A stretch of DNA of 64,000 bases from NCBI RefSeq assembly GCF_010727605.1, contig NZ_AP022568.1:248001-312000 (forward strand), written 5' to 3'. The translations under genes and the position numbers were made by a program. Shown piece after piece: positions 38,893 to 50,136 of this stretch (its first letter is position 1; each line of letters starts with the position of its first letter). The notes beneath the pieces are model-generated. The model did no database searches. It saw only the letters and a list, made by a program, of their open reading frames with translations, and was not told the origin of the DNA. Source of the stretch: Mycobacterium simiae (GTDB taxonomy: Bacteria > Actinomycetota > Actinomycetes > Mycobacteriales > Mycobacteriaceae).

Positions 38893-41724
38893 TTATCCGC
38901 TGTTGCGTAACGCGCTGGCCAAACCGTTCATCGTCAACAGGATTCCGCGCTTCACCAACTCGTCGTCGTCACCCGAGCGGTATCGCCGCAACAGCTCCAC
39001 CTGCAGATGATTCAGTGGCTCCAGGTAGGGGAAACGGTTGAACACCGAGATCGCCAGCGCCGGGTTGTCGGCAAGCAGGTCATCGTGGCCGGTGATCAAC
39101 TTGTGCATCGCGATCGTCCGCTGGTGCTCGTCGACGATTTTGTCGAACACCCTGCGCCGCAACGCCTCGTCGTCGACCAGCTCCGCATAGCGCGCCGCCA
39201 GCCCCAGGTCGCTCTTGGCCAACACCTGTGCCATGTTCGACAGCACGCTGCGGAAGAACGGCCACCGTTCGTACAGATCGTGCAGGATCTCGACGCGCTC
39301 GTCTTCGCTTTCGGGTCCCGCCCCAATCCATCGCTGGAATGCCGATCCGGTGCCGTACCAGCCGGGCAGCATGACGCGCGACTGACTCCACGCCAGCACC
39401 CACGGGATGGCGCGCAGATCCGAGATCGACTCCGTGGGTTTGCGCGAGGTCGGCCGGCTGCCGATGTTCAGCGACCCGATCTCGCTGACCGGTGTGGAGG
39501 CCTTGAAGTACTCGACGAAACCCGGTGTGTCGTGCACCAATTCGGTATAGGCCTGGCGTGCCAGCGCGGCGATCTCGTCGAGCACGGCGTATGCGGGCTC
39601 CGGATCGTCACCGAGACCCTCCACGTCCAGCAGCGTCGACTCCAACGTCGCCGCCACCAGGCTCTCCAGATTTCGTTGCGCCAATTGCGGTTCGGCGTAC
39701 TTGGCCGCGATCACCTCGCCCTGCTCGGTGAGGCGCAGCGACCCGTTGACCGCTCCAGGCGGCTGCGCGAGGATGGCTTGGTAGCTCGGGCCGCCACCGC
39801 GCCCGACGGTGCCACCGCGGCCGTGGAAGAGCCGCAATCGGATTCGATTCGTGCGGGCCACGTCGGCCAGTGCCAACTCGGCGCGGTAGACAGCCCAGTT
39901 CGCGGTCAGATATCCGCCGTCTTTGTTGGAGTCGGAGTAGCCCAGCATCACTTCCTGGCTGTCACCTCGAGCCGCCACGACCGCGCGATACAGCGGGAGC
40001 TCCAGCATCGCCTGCAGGATCGTCGCGCCGTTGTGCAGATCGTCGATCGTCTCGAACAGCGGGGAAATTCCTACCGGACAATAGGGTTCGGGTCCGGACA
40101 CATCGAGCAGGCCGGTTTCCTTGAGCAGGATCGCGGCCTCCAGCACGTCGGACACGGACTGGCACATCGAGATGACGTAGTTGGGCACCGCGGCCGGGCC
40201 GTAACGCTTGACGGCAGCAGCGGCGGCTTCGACCACACTCAACTCCTGGTGGGCCAGTTCGGACAGCTGGGCGCGGTCGGACAGCAACGGACGCCGGGTG
40301 CTCAGTTCGTCGACCAGCAGCCGCACCCGCTCGTCTTCCGGCAGCGAGCGGTAGTCGTCGTGCACCCCGGCCCAGGCCAGCAACTCGGCGATCACTTCCT
40401 CGTGCACATCGGAGTTCTGCCGCATGTCCAGGCCACTGAGGTGAAATCCGAAGACGTGCACGCTTTCTCGCAACAAGTGCAGCCGGTCGTCGGCGAGCAG
40501 CGTGCTGCCGTGGCTGCGCAACGAACGGTCGACGATGTCCAGGTCGGCGCGCAGTTCGCCGGGCGTCGTATAGGCGTCCAGACCGAGGTCGAGCAGGTGC
40601 TGCGGTTGCGCATCGAGGATTTGGGCGGCGGTCGCGCTGAGTCGCGCGCGGATCACCCGCACGGCCCGCCGATACGGTTCGTCGGCCCGCGCCGATTCCG
40701 GGCAGCTCTGCTCCAGCGCGGTCAGCTCGGGGCTGACGGCGACCAGCCGCGCCGACATCGAGAGCTCCTGCTCGAGTTCGGTGAGCTCGGACAGGTGATG
40801 TGCCAGCGCGGTGTACGCGGCGCTGCCGGTGGCCCGCCGTACTACCGCGGCGGTCACATTGGGGTTCCCGTCGCGGTCGCCGCCGATCCACGACCCCGGC
40901 TGCAGGATGGGTTCGGACAGCAGGTCGGCGTCGGGCCAGCGGGCGCGCAGCGCCTCCCGTACCCCGGCGTTGACCTGTGGGATGACCTCGAACAAAGCGG
41001 CCGCGTAGTACCGCAGGCCGACGTCGATCTCGTCGGTGATGTGCAGCCGGGACACCCGGTTCAGCGCGGTCTGCCACAGGGTGAGCACCTGCCGGCGGAG
41101 CTCACGTTCGATGCTTCGGCCCTCGGCGGTCTCCCGGTGCCCCTGCGCGTGCAGGCGCATCAGCTCGGTGATCCGGTGTTGGGCCACGAACACGGTGCGT
41201 CGGCGGATCTCGGTGGGATGCGCGGTAATCACGGGGGAAACCAGTGCGCCGCGCAGCGCGTCGGCGACGGTGGCCGAATCCAACTCCGCGGAGTCCAGTT
41301 TTGCGTAGGTGGCGGCCAGGCTGCTGTCCTGTGGCGGTTCGCCGGCGTCGATGTGGATCTTGCGCCGCCGCGCCCGGTGAATGTCTTCGGCGACGTTAGC
41401 CAGCAGCGCGAAATGGCTGAACGCGCGGATGGTCGGGATGGCCATGCGGATGTCGATCCCGTCGAACATGTGCGAGATCTCGGCGCGATCGATCTCCGAG
41501 CGGCGCACCCGGAATGATTCCACCCGCGCGCGTTCGACGAGATCGAAGACGGCGTCGCCGTTCTGCTCGCGCACGGTGTCGCCGAGAATGCTGCCAAGCA
41601 TCCGGATGTCGGCGCGCATCGGTTCGGTGGCCTCGCGGCCCACCTGGGTGCGGTGCACGGCGCCAATCGGCGCTAGCGCGGCGTCAGACACCCGCCCGGA
41701 CGCGAGCTCGGAAACCTCAACCAT
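38893..41724 (-). CDS. ppc: Phosphoenolpyruvate carboxylase
   Basis: 943 residues, full length for bacterial enzymes. Catalytic segments are all intact: '[17 protein letters not shown]' with H169, '[19 protein letters not shown]', '[19 protein letters not shown]', and the Gly-rich loop '[20 protein letters not shown]'. The C-terminus ends in 'LASALRNSG', near the usual 'RNTG'. It fixes bicarbonate on phosphoenolpyruvate to give oxaloacetate, replenishing the TCA cycle. M. tuberculosis lacks ppc and relies on other anaplerotic enzymes, whereas M. leprae, M. avium and M. smegmatis keep it. It lies just downstream of secG. A GATACT hexamer seven bases before ATG suggests its own short-leader promoter. 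Confidence 0.97.
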   Translation of the reverse strand: MVEVSELASGRVSDAALAPIGAVHRTQVGREATEPMRADIRMLGSILGDTVREQNGDAVFDLVERARVESFRVRRSEIDRAEISHMFDGIDIRMAIPTIRAFSHFALLANVAEDIHRARRRKIHIDAGEPPQDSSLAATYAKLDSAELDSATVADALRGALVSPVITAHPTEIRRRTVFVAQHRITELMRLHAQGHRETAEGRSIERELRRQVLTLWQTALNRVSRLHITDEIDVGLRYYAAALFEVIPQVNAGVREALRARWPDADLLSEPILQPGSWIGGDRDGNPNVTAAVVRRATGSAAYTALAHHLSELTELEQELSMSARLVAVSPELTALEQSCPESARADEPYRRAVRVIRARLSATAAQILDAQPQHLLDLGLDAYTTPGELRADLDIVDRSLRSHGSTLLADDRLHLLRESVHVFGFHLSGLDMRQNSDVHEEVIAELLAWAGVHDDYRSLPEDERVRLLVDELSTRRPLLSDRAQLSELAHQELSVVEAAAAAVKRYGPAAVPNYVISMCQSVSDVLEAAILLKETGLLDVSGPEPYCPVGISPLFETIDDLHNGATILQAMLELPLYRAVVAARGDSQEVMLGYSDSNKDGGYLTANWAVYRAELALADVARTNRIRLRLFHGRGGTVGRGGGPSYQAILAQPPGAVNGSLRLTEQGEVIAAKYAEPQLAQRNLESLVAATLESTLLDVEGLGDDPEPAYAVLDEIAALARQAYTELVHDTPGFVEYFKASTPVSEIGSLNIGSRPTSRKPTESISDLRAIPWVLAWSQSRVMLPGWYGTGSAFQRWIGAGPESEDERVEILHDLYERWPFFRSVLSNMAQVLAKSDLGLAARYAELVDDEALRRRVFDKIVDEHQRTIAMHKLITGHDDLLADNPALAISVFNRFPYLEPLNHLQVELLRRYRSGDDDELVKRGILLTMNGLASALRNSG

Positions 41725-41731
41725 GCGTTCC

Positions 41732-41737
41732 AGTATC
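41732..41737 (-). promoter_or_regulatory. Possible -10 box for ppc
   Basis: GATACT on the minus strand, with A and final T conserved, ends seven bases before the ATG at 41724. No ribosome site lies between, so a leaderless or near-leaderless mRNA is possible. Confidence 0.45.
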
Positions 41738-41769
41738 GGTGCGGATCGGGCGGGGCGCCCGCCAAGCGA

Positions 41770-42003
41770 TCAGCGGTACTTGATCATCAGGGCGATTCCG
41801 ATGATGCACACCAGCCAGATCCCCGTGATGAACACGGTCAACCGGTCCAGGTTCTTCTCCACCACCGTCGACCCCGACAAGCTCGACTGGACGCCACCGC
41901 CGAACAGCGTGGACAGACCACCGCCCTTGGCACGGTGCAACAGCACCAACAGGATCACCAGAACACTGGTGACCACCAGGGTGATTTGCAGGGCCAATTG
42001 CAT
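41770..42003 (-). CDS. secG: Preprotein translocase subunit SecG
   Basis: 77 residues, identical in length to Rv1440. Two membrane helices (about 3-23 and 54-74) flank the conserved loop 'LLHRAKGGGLSTLFGGGVQS', the SecG signature. It stabilises the SecYEG channel. A TAGGGT hexamer exactly six bases before ATG indicates a leaderless transcript separate from tpiA, 59 bases upstream. Confidence 0.95.
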   Translation of the reverse strand: MQLALQITLVVTSVLVILLVLLHRAKGGGLSTLFGGGVQSSLSGSTVVEKNLDRLTVFITGIWLVCIIGIALMIKYR

Positions 42004-42009
42004 GCACCC

Positions 42010-42015
42010 ACCCTA
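42010..42015 (-). promoter_or_regulatory. Leaderless -10 box for secG
   Basis: TAGGGT on the minus strand ends six bases before ATG at 42003; the spacer has no ribosome site. Confidence 0.65.
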
Positions 42016-42062
42016 CCCAATGCGGTTGCTGGCGCCCTAACCGACGCTCGCGGGCGCGGCAC

Positions 42063-42848
42063 CTAAGGCAACGGGCCGCCCGCGGCGATGGCCGCCAGGG
42101 TCGCGAATTGCTCGCCGTCCAGCGAAGCTCCGCCGACCAAACCGCCGTCGACGTCGTCTTGCGCGACGATCTCGCCGACGTTCTTAGCGTTCACCGAACC
42201 GCCGTAGAGCACCCGAACAGCGCCGGCGATCTGCGGCGACGCCAACTCGGCGAGCTGCTCGCGGATGGCCTTGCACACCTCTTGGGCGTCCGCGGCGCTG
42301 GCCACCCGCCCGGTCCCGATGGCCCACACCGGTTCGTAGGCAATGACGGTCTTGGCGATCTGCTCGGCCGACAGCCCGGCCAGCGACTCGCGCACCTGCC
42401 GCTCGCAGTGACTGACGTGCTGGCCGGCCTCGCGGATGTCGAGGTGCTCACCGACGCAGACGATGGGCGTCAGCTCGTTACGCAACGCGGCGGCGGCCTT
42501 GGCCGCCACCAGGGCGTCGTCCTCGTGGTGATACGTGCGTCGCTCCGAGTGTCCGACGACGACGAAGCTGCACCCCAGCTTGGCCAGGAAGGTGCCGCTG
42601 ATGTCGCCGGTGTAGGCGCCCGATTCGTGCGGCGACAGGTCCTGGGCACCGTAGGTCAGCCGCAGCTTGTCGCCGTCGACCAGCGTTTGCACGCTGCGCA
42701 GGTCGGTGAACGGCGGCAGCACCGTGACGTCGACCTTGTCGTAGTACTTGTCCGGCAACGCGAACGCGATCTTCTGCACCAGCGCGATGGCCTCGAAGTG
42801 ATTGAGGTTCATCTTCCAGTTGCCGGCGATCAGTGGCTTGCGGCTCAC
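42063..42848 (-). CDS. tpiA: Triosephosphate isomerase
   Basis: 261 residues, as in Rv1438. The substrate-binding lysine is K12 in 'AGNWKMN', the electrophilic His is in '[10 protein letters not shown]' and the catalytic Glu in '[15 protein letters not shown]'; the phosphate loop '[10 protein letters not shown]' follows. It interconverts dihydroxyacetone phosphate and glyceraldehyde 3-phosphate. It overlaps pgk by four bases, third in the gap-pgk-tpiA unit. Confidence 0.97.
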   Translation of the reverse strand: MSRKPLIAGNWKMNLNHFEAIALVQKIAFALPDKYYDKVDVTVLPPFTDLRSVQTLVDGDKLRLTYGAQDLSPHESGAYTGDISGTFLAKLGCSFVVVGHSERRTYHHEDDALVAAKAAAALRNELTPIVCVGEHLDIREAGQHVSHCERQVRESLAGLSAEQIAKTVIAYEPVWAIGTGRVASAADAQEVCKAIREQLAELASPQIAGAVRVLYGGSVNAKNVGEIVAQDDVDGGLVGGASLDGEQFATLAAIAAGGPLP

Positions 42849-44083
42849 GCGTCTCCTCCACTCGGGTGCGGCTGACCGAGTACTTCGATGCCGGGCAGCG
42901 CTTTGCCCTCAAGGTATTCCAGCGACGCACCGCCGCCGGTGGAGATGTGCGAGAACGCGTCCTGCGGGATCTTCAGCGCGCGCACCGCGGCGGCGGAGTC
43001 GCCACCACCGACCACACTGAACGCCCCTTTCCCGGTCGCCGCGACGATCGCCTCGGCGATGCCCCGGGTGCCGGCGGCGTACGCCGGGAACTCGAACACG
43101 CCCATCGGGCCGTTCCAGAAAATGGTCCTGGCGTTCGACAGCAACGCGGCGAACCGCTTCACCGAACCGGGGCCGATGTCCAAGCCGATCAGCTCGTCGG
43201 GAATCGCGTTGGCGGCCACAAACTGTGGCGGGGAATCGACGGCGAACTTCTCGGTCACCACGATGTCGCCGGGCAGCCGCAACACGTCGGCGTAGGTCTC
43301 CAGCAGGCTGCGGCAGGTGTCCACCATCTCTTCTTCGAGCAGCGACTTACCCACCGAATATCCCTGTGCGGCAAGGAAAGTGAAGCACATCCCGCCGCCG
43401 ATCACGATGCTGTCGGCCTTGGTCGCCAACGATTCGATGACGCCGAGCTTGTCGGACACCTTCGACCCGCCGAGCACTACGGCGTAGGGCCGCTCGGTGG
43501 AGCTGGTCAGCTGCTCCAAGACCGCGATCTCCTCGGCCACCAGGGTGCCCGCGTAGTGCGGCAGCAGCGTGGCGACGTCGTACACCGAGGCCTGCTTGCG
43601 GTGCACCACCCCAAAACCGTCGGAGACGAAAGCCCCTCCGGGCGAGACCAATTCGGCCAGTTGCTTGGCCAGCGCCAGCCGCTCGCCGTCGTCCTTGCTG
43701 GTTTCGCGGGCATCGAAGCGGATGTTCTCCAACAGCAGGACGTCGCCGTCGGTCAGCCCCTCGGCGCGAGCCAAGGCGTCGGTACCCACGACATCACCGG
43801 CCAGCTGCACGTGCCGGCCCAACTGCTCACCCAGCGCGGCTGCGACCGGCGCCAACGACAGCTTCGGATCGGGCCCGCCCTTGGGACGGCCAAGGTGAGC
43901 GGTGACCACCACCTTGGCGCCCCCGTCCAGGAGTGCGCGCAGCGTCGGAACCGACGCCGTGATCCGGCCGGGGTCGGTGATCGCTCCCGAATCGTCGAGC
44001 GGCACGTTGAGATCGGACCGCACCAGCACCGGGCGACCCGAGACGCCTTCGGACAGAAGGTCTTCGAGGTTCGGAACGGCCAC
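42845..44083 (-). CDS. pgk: Phosphoglycerate kinase
   Basis: 412 residues from GTG at 44083, two bases after the gap stop; upstream in-frame codons lie inside gap. The N-terminal block '[20 protein letters not shown]' and the nucleotide site '[19 protein letters not shown]' with '[11 protein letters not shown]' are typical. It makes ATP from 1,3-bisphosphoglycerate. Same length as Rv1437. No strong ribosome site is seen, so translation is probably coupled to gap. Confidence 0.97.
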   Translation of the reverse strand: MAVPNLEDLLSEGVSGRPVLVRSDLNVPLDDSGAITDPGRITASVPTLRALLDGGAKVVVTAHLGRPKGGPDPKLSLAPVAAALGEQLGRHVQLAGDVVGTDALARAEGLTDGDVLLLENIRFDARETSKDDGERLALAKQLAELVSPGGAFVSDGFGVVHRKQASVYDVATLLPHYAGTLVAEEIAVLEQLTSSTERPYAVVLGGSKVSDKLGVIESLATKADSIVIGGGMCFTFLAAQGYSVGKSLLEEEMVDTCRSLLETYADVLRLPGDIVVTEKFAVDSPPQFVAANAIPDELIGLDIGPGSVKRFAALLSNARTIFWNGPMGVFEFPAYAAGTRGIAEAIVAATGKGAFSVVGGGDSAAAVRALKIPQDAFSHISTGGGASLEYLEGKALPGIEVLGQPHPSGGDA

Positions 44084-44085
44084 GG

Positions 44086-45153
<1,068 letters not shown>

Positions 45154-45155
45154 TC

Positions 45156-45161
45156 AGCCTA
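45156..45161 (-). promoter_or_regulatory. Possible -10 box of the gap operon
   Basis: TAGGCT on the minus strand would start transcription about 45 bases before the GTG of gap. A -35 match is not obvious. Confidence 0.4.
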
Positions 45162-45326
45162 GAACAGCACTGACAACGGCCGTGGGGCTGGTAGAAGTCC
45201 CGGATCTTCGGGGGCGACGCGCCCGTACACTGCGCGGTTCGAGCCGCGGGCCATGGGCGATCCGGCGAGCACTCCCGCCGACCCACCCAGGACGGGCGGG
45301 GTGTTGAGGTGACTAGTGACGCGGCC

Positions 45327-45932
45327 CTATCGAGCGAGCACCCGTGGTCCTCGCGGAGCCGCCGGGGCGTCGGGGGCCAGCCGGATGGGGAACCGGCGGT
45401 GCAGGTTCTCGATCAAAGCATCGAGGGTTTCGCGTTCCTGCTCTTCGATGGAGGCCGTGTGCCGGAAGACGGATGCCGTCTCCTCGTCGTTCTTGGCCTC
45501 GGCCAGGGCAATTGCCTTGTAATAACCCTCGATCCGCTGTTCGATCAGCCGGCGGTTCTGGATGAGCAGCCGCAGAAAGTAGTCAGCCTGACGCTGGTCC
45601 GCGGTGTCCGCGGCGGCCGGGCGATCCAATGCACTGGGGGGCCGGTTCGTGGTCAGCCGTGCCGGCGAGGGGCTCGTCGGGCGAACGTGCCCCAAGGGGG
45701 GACGCACCACGGCGCTCGGCGGCGGACACCCGCGCCGGTCCCGCGCACCACTGGGCATGTGCGTTGCAGTTGCAACCGAACGTGTTTCCCGTTCGTCGGA
45801 CAAACCAGCGAAGTCCATTGAGTCTCTCTCGGCCGACGGTTCTGGAGTAATTGGGGTAACGATAGCTCCCAGAATGTGGCCAACGCCATACGATTCGGGG
45901 AGTTGCGTATGTCGCATTTTCTCACACTGCAT
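45327..45932 (-). CDS. Protein of unknown function with a C-terminal helical domain
   Basis: About 201 residues if it starts at ATG 45932, where AGAAGGGGG lies nine bases upstream; the next candidates are ATG 45917 and 45818. The first 120 residues are low-complexity, rich in Pro, Arg and Ser, with 'MQCEKMRHTQLPE' at the very start. The last 75 residues are strongly helical and charged: 'QADYFLRLLIQNRRLIEQRI' followed by 'EETASVFRHTASIEEQERET', and look conserved-type coding sequence. No catalytic motif is seen and I do not recognise the family. It precedes gap by 221 bases in the same direction and could be transcribed into it. Start and N-terminal part are uncertain. Confidence 0.55.
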   Translation of the reverse strand: MQCEKMRHTQLPESYGVGHILGAIVTPITPEPSAERDSMDFAGLSDERETRSVATATHMPSGARDRRGCPPPSAVVRPPLGHVRPTSPSPARLTTNRPPSALDRPAAADTADQRQADYFLRLLIQNRRLIEQRIEGYYKAIALAEAKNDEETASVFRHTASIEEQERETLDALIENLHRRFPIRLAPDAPAAPRGPRVLAR

Positions 45933-46407
45933 ACACTTCGACCCCCTTCTGCCACGTTGTGCCCAGGTCAGGCGCTGAGAGGTTTTACCTATCAGCATCG
46001 AGTTCGCACCGGCACCGTCGCGGCTCGATCCAGCAGTGCTGCGTCGGGAGCAATTCCGTTGCGCGCTGGCCGGATTCGGCCGGCGCAGCGCTGCCGCCGA
46101 CCGAATGTCCAACTCCGAACACGGCTTTCGAGAATTCGATTCTGGCTGGAATACCACCCTGAGGCGTGCCACTTCGATCGACCGGTGTAACGGTCCGCCG
46201 GCTCGGCGACGCGACGGCGGGGCGGCTCCGTCAGCCTGTCGGATGCCCACCGACGACCGGCCGGCGGGCGCCCGGCCGGACCCTAAGGCACCAGCCCCGC
46301 CTGTTAGCCCTGGACTATAAGAGCCTAGCTACCATCTACAGACTCAGCGGGAATTCTTCGACCAGCCACGAGACGAAGTCACACGACGAAGCCACAAGGG
46401 GGCACCG
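45933..46407. other. 475-base gene-free interval between divergent genes
   Basis: No convincing gene is seen on either strand; the open frames here have no coding-like codon pattern. The stretch is less GC-rich than its surroundings and has TATAAG and TACCAT motifs near 46315-46335 that might serve the plus-strand lipid cluster, but no well-spaced -35/-10 pair stands out. Confidence 0.5.
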
Positions 46408-47223
46408 GTGAGCGAAGTGAGCGATACCGACGGCGATGAACCCGAGATCGGCCAATTCGACCCGAGGCTGACCCAACGTCTGATGGGCGTGCTGCGACCC
46501 ATGTTGAAGACGTACTTCCGCTCCGAAGTGCACGGTTTGGAATCCTTCCCGCCCGGGGGCGCGTTGGTCGTGGGCAATCACTCCGGCGGCATGTTCCCGA
46601 TGGACGTCCCCATCTTCAGCGTCGACTTCTACGAAAAATTCGGCTATGAGCGGCCCGTTTACACCCTCAGCCACGACATCTTGTTCCTCGGCGTCACGGG
46701 CGGGCTGTTCCGCCGTACCGGTTATATCCGCGCCACTCGGGACAACGCGGCCAAGGCGTTGCAGTCCGGCGGCGTGGTGGTCGTCTTTCCTGGCGGTGAC
46801 TATGACGCCTACCGCCCGACCCTCGCCGAAAACGTGATCGACTTCAATGGTCGCAAAGGATATGTGAGCACGGCGATCGAAGCCGGTGTGCCGATCGTTC
46901 CGGCGGTGTCGATCGGCGGGCAGGAAACTCAGCTGTACCTGACCCGGGGAACCTGGCTGGCCGAACGGCTGGGCATCAAGCGCCTGCTGCGCAGCGCCAT
47001 CCTGCCGCTCTCGTTCGGCTTCCCATTCGGGTTCAGCGCCGCAATCCCGCCCAACCTGCCGCTGCCGACCAAGATCGTCACGCAGGTGCTCGAACCGATC
47101 CATATCACCGAGCAGTTCGGCGAGAACCCGGACATCGATGAGGTCGACGAGCACGTGCGCTCGGTGATGCAAGAGGCCCTGACCGCGCTGGCCGCCAAGC
47201 GGCGATTCCCGATTCTGGGCTAA
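46408..47223 (+). CDS. Lysophospholipid acyltransferase-family protein (Rv1428c-like)
   Basis: 271 residues from GTG at 46408, with AAGGGGG upstream. The acyltransferase motif appears as 'VVGNHSGGMFPMD' (H58, D66), the variant seen in the DGAT/MGAT-like branch rather than the strict HX4D of PlsC, and the second block as 'VVFPGGDYDAYRP', followed by 'VPIVPAVSIGGQE'. It would transfer acyl groups to a glycerol or lysophospholipid acceptor. It leads a plus-strand cluster with fadD12 (acyl activation) and lipO (esterase), a plausible lipid-remodelling set. Confidence 0.88.
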   Translation: MSEVSDTDGDEPEIGQFDPRLTQRLMGVLRPMLKTYFRSEVHGLESFPPGGALVVGNHSGGMFPMDVPIFSVDFYEKFGYERPVYTLSHDILFLGVTGGLFRRTGYIRATRDNAAKALQSGGVVVVFPGGDYDAYRPTLAENVIDFNGRKGYVSTAIEAGVPIVPAVSIGGQETQLYLTRGTWLAERLGIKRLLRSAILPLSFGFPFGFSAAIPPNLPLPTKIVTQVLEPIHITEQFGENPDIDEVDEHVRSVMQEALTALAAKRRFPILG

Positions 47224-47226
47224 GCG

Positions 47227-48864
47227 ATGGTTTCCGTACTGGATCAGGTTCGCGGTGTCGCCGGCGTAGTCGCCACGCTGCGCCGGGCCGGAATGATCGC
47301 ACCGATGCGGCCCGACCGTTATCTGAAGATGGCCGCCGCAATGCGTCGCGAAGGGATGGGCATGACGGTGGGGTTCGCCGGCGCCGCGCAACGCTGCCCC
47401 GACCGTCCCGCTCTGATCGACGAGTTGGGCACGCTGACCTGGCGAGATCTCGACGAGCGGATCAACGCGTTGGGCGCGGCGCTGCAAGGCCTGCCGTCGG
47501 GACAGCCCCAGGTCATCGGAATCATGTGCCGCAACCACCGCGGCTTCGTCGAGGCATTGGTGGCCGCCAACCGGATCGGCTCCGACGTGGTGCTGCTGAA
47601 CACCTCGTTCGCCGGGCCGGCGATGGCCGAGGTGGTCAACCGCGAAGGGGTCAACGCCGCGATCTACGACGAGGAGTTCGCTGCCACGGTGGACCGCGCT
47701 CTGGCCGACAAGCCGGACGCCACGCGCATCGTGGCATGGACCGACGGACCAGCACGAGCCGGCCTGAACACGGTGGAGCAACTCATCGCCGAGCACCTCG
47801 GCCAGCAGCCGCGCCGCACCGGCCGCAAGGGCAAGATGGTCCTGCTGACGTCGGGCACGACCGGAAGCCCCAAGGGCGCCAAGCAATCTGGCGGCGGTGC
47901 CGGCATCGGCACACTCAAGGCGATCTTGGACCGCACCCCGTGGCGCGCGGAGGAAACGATCGTGATCGTGGCGCCGATGTTCCACGCGTGGGGTTTCTCG
48001 CAGCTGATCTTCGCCGCGTCGATGGCGTGCACGATCGTCACCCGGCGCAAGTTCGACCCGGAGGCCACGCTGGACCTCATCGACCGCCACCGAGCCACCG
48101 GTCTGGCGGTGGTTCCGGTGATGTTCGACCGGATCATGGAGCTGCCCGAGGACGTTCGCAATCGCTACAGCTGTCGGTCCCTGCGCTTCGCCGCGGCCTC
48201 GGGGTCGCGGATGCGGCCCGATGTGGTCATCGCATTCATGGACCAATTCGGCGACGTGATCTACAACAACTACAACGCGACCGAGGCGGGCATGATCGCC
48301 ACCGCCACACCCGCCGACCTGCGCGCCGCGCCCGACACGGCCGGCAAGCCGGCCGGCGGAACCGGGATCCGGATTCTGGACCCGGATTTCAACGAAGTGC
48401 CGACCGGGGAGGTCGGCACCATCTACGTCCGTAACGACACCCAGTTCGACGGGTACACCTCCGGGGCCACCAAAGATTTTCACGCCGGCTACATGTCGTC
48501 GGGCGACGTCGGGTATCTCGACGAGAATGGACGGCTGTTCGTCGTCGGCCGCGACGACGAGATGATCGTCTCCGGCGGCGAGAACGTCTATCCGATTGAA
48601 GTGGAGAAGACACTCGCCGGGCATCCCGAGGTGGCCGAAGCCGCGGTGATCGGCGTGGACGACGAGCAGTACGGCCAGCGGCTCGCCGCGTTCGTGGTAC
48701 TCGCCCCAGGCGCGACCGCCACGGCCGAGACACTCAAGCAGCACGTTCGGGAGAACCTCGCCAATTACAAAGTGCCACGCGAGATATCGCTGATCGACGA
48801 ACTCCCCCGCGGCAGCACCGGGAAAATCCTGCGGGCCGAACTGCAGTCCCGGGTGAGCGGCTAA
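47227..48864 (+). CDS. fadD12: Fatty-acid--CoA ligase FadD12
   Basis: 545 residues. The AMP-binding P-loop is 'VLLTSGTTGSPKGAKQSGGG', the A5-type motif 'YNNYNATEAGMIATATP', and the hinge 'GDVGYLDENGRLFVVGRDDE', ending with the catalytic lysine region 'PRGSTGKILRAEL'. It activates a fatty acid to the adenylate and then the CoA thioester. It starts three bases after the acyltransferase and its stop overlaps lipO by one base. Equivalent to Rv1427c. Confidence 0.92.
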   Translation: MVSVLDQVRGVAGVVATLRRAGMIAPMRPDRYLKMAAAMRREGMGMTVGFAGAAQRCPDRPALIDELGTLTWRDLDERINALGAALQGLPSGQPQVIGIMCRNHRGFVEALVAANRIGSDVVLLNTSFAGPAMAEVVNREGVNAAIYDEEFAATVDRALADKPDATRIVAWTDGPARAGLNTVEQLIAEHLGQQPRRTGRKGKMVLLTSGTTGSPKGAKQSGGGAGIGTLKAILDRTPWRAEETIVIVAPMFHAWGFSQLIFAASMACTIVTRRKFDPEATLDLIDRHRATGLAVVPVMFDRIMELPEDVRNRYSCRSLRFAAASGSRMRPDVVIAFMDQFGDVIYNNYNATEAGMIATATPADLRAAPDTAGKPAGGTGIRILDPDFNEVPTGEVGTIYVRNDTQFDGYTSGATKDFHAGYMSSGDVGYLDENGRLFVVGRDDEMIVSGGENVYPIEVEKTLAGHPEVAEAAVIGVDDEQYGQRLAAFVVLAPGATATAETLKQHVRENLANYKVPREISLIDELPRGSTGKILRAELQSRVSG

Positions 48865-50123
48865 TGCGCAGGCCCAAGCCCAGGCCGCTGTTGCGTGCGG
48901 CGGTGGAGTTCCTCAACGCCGCCAACGGTTTACGTCCCCTCGCCCGTAAGGGCTACAGCACCGTGCTGGTGTTCGCGTTCGGCTGGCCGACCTCGGAAGT
49001 GCCGGGCGTGTACTTCTCCGCTTCGCTGCTCGACATGCTGCGCCGCGCCCGGCGCGGCGACTTCGCCGGGCGCCGCGGCAAGGCGGCGCTGACGCTGACC
49101 GCCGCGTCGTGGGCGATCCTCGCGGTGATCCGGTATCGCGGCGTCACCACGCCCGGACCGGTTCTCGAAGCGGGGCTGCGCGAACAGCTGGGCCCCGACT
49201 ACGCCGAGGCGCTCACCGAGCTGCCGGCCACCACGCCGCAACGGCGCGGCCGGCGCAACCTACCGCTGAGCAACACCGTGGCCCGGCGCCGCTACGTCGA
49301 GAAGACCAACGTCGTCAGCTACGGGCCGCACGGCCGGGCCAACCGCGCCGACATCTGGCGTCGCCGCGACCTGCCCCGCGACGGCAAGGCGCCCGTGCTG
49401 GTGCAGATCCCCGGTGGCGCATGGGTGATCGGGATGCGTCGGCCGCAGGCCTACCCGCTGATGAGTCATCTCGCCGCCCGCGGCTGGATCTGCGTGTCGA
49501 TCGGCTACCGGGTCTCCCCGCTGCACACCTGGCCCGACCACATCGTCGACGTGAAGCGGGCGCTGGCCTGGGTCAAGGAGAACATCGCGAACTACGGCGG
49601 TGACCCCAACTTCGTCGCCATCACCGGCGGGTCGGCCGGCGGGCACCTGTCCTCACTGGCCGCGCTGACACCGAACGACCCCGCCTTCCAGCCGGGCTTC
49701 GAAGACGCCGACACCTCCGTGGTCGCCGCCGTCCCGGTGTACGGCCGCTACGACTGGTTCTCCACTGAGGGCGACGGGCGCCGCGAGTTCGTGGAACTGC
49801 TCGAAAAGTTGGTCGTCAAGCGGAAATTCGCCACGAACCGGGATGTCTACGTCGATGCATCGCCGATTCGGCGGCTGCGCGCCGACGCGCCACCGTTCTT
49901 CGTGCTGCACGGGCACGACGATTCGCTCATCCCGGTCGGCGAGGCCCGCGAATTCGTCGAAGAACTGCGCGCGGTCTCCAAGTCGCCCGTCGCATACGCC
50001 GAATTGCCCAGCGCCCAGCACGCATTCGATATCTTCAGTTCCCCGCGGGCGCATCGATCGGCCGAGGCCGTAGCGCGATTTTTGTCCTGGGTGTACGCGA
50101 CCACGTACCTGCGCCGCGACTGA
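48864..50123 (+). CDS. lipO: Alpha/beta-hydrolase esterase LipO
   Basis: 419 residues. The oxyanion motif 'VLVQIPGGAWVIGMRRPQAY' and the nucleophile elbow 'ITGGSAGGHLSS' (S257) are those of the hormone-sensitive lipase group, with the acid and His near 'VLHGHDDSLIPVGEAREF' and 'PSAQHAFDIFSS'. The N-terminal 130 residues contain hydrophobic segments that may anchor it to the membrane. It would hydrolyse carboxyl esters. Equivalent to Rv1426c. It converges with the WS/DGAT gene across an inverted repeat. Confidence 0.92.
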   Translation: MRRPKPRPLLRAAVEFLNAANGLRPLARKGYSTVLVFAFGWPTSEVPGVYFSASLLDMLRRARRGDFAGRRGKAALTLTAASWAILAVIRYRGVTTPGPVLEAGLREQLGPDYAEALTELPATTPQRRGRRNLPLSNTVARRRYVEKTNVVSYGPHGRANRADIWRRRDLPRDGKAPVLVQIPGGAWVIGMRRPQAYPLMSHLAARGWICVSIGYRVSPLHTWPDHIVDVKRALAWVKENIANYGGDPNFVAITGGSAGGHLSSLAALTPNDPAFQPGFEDADTSVVAAVPVYGRYDWFSTEGDGRREFVELLEKLVVKRKFATNRDVYVDASPIRRLRADAPPFFVLHGHDDSLIPVGEAREFVEELRAVSKSPVAYAELPSAQHAFDIFSSPRAHRSAEAVARFLSWVYATTYLRRD

Positions 50124-50136
50124 CGGCTCAGCCGTC
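50122..50136. terminator. Inverted repeat between convergent lipO and WS/DGAT genes
   Basis: GACGG-CTCAG-CCGTC (extendable to GACGGCT-C-AGCCGTC) spans both stop codons. A short GC-rich hairpin without a T-tract is common for mycobacterial bidirectional termination, but the stem is short. Confidence 0.35.
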
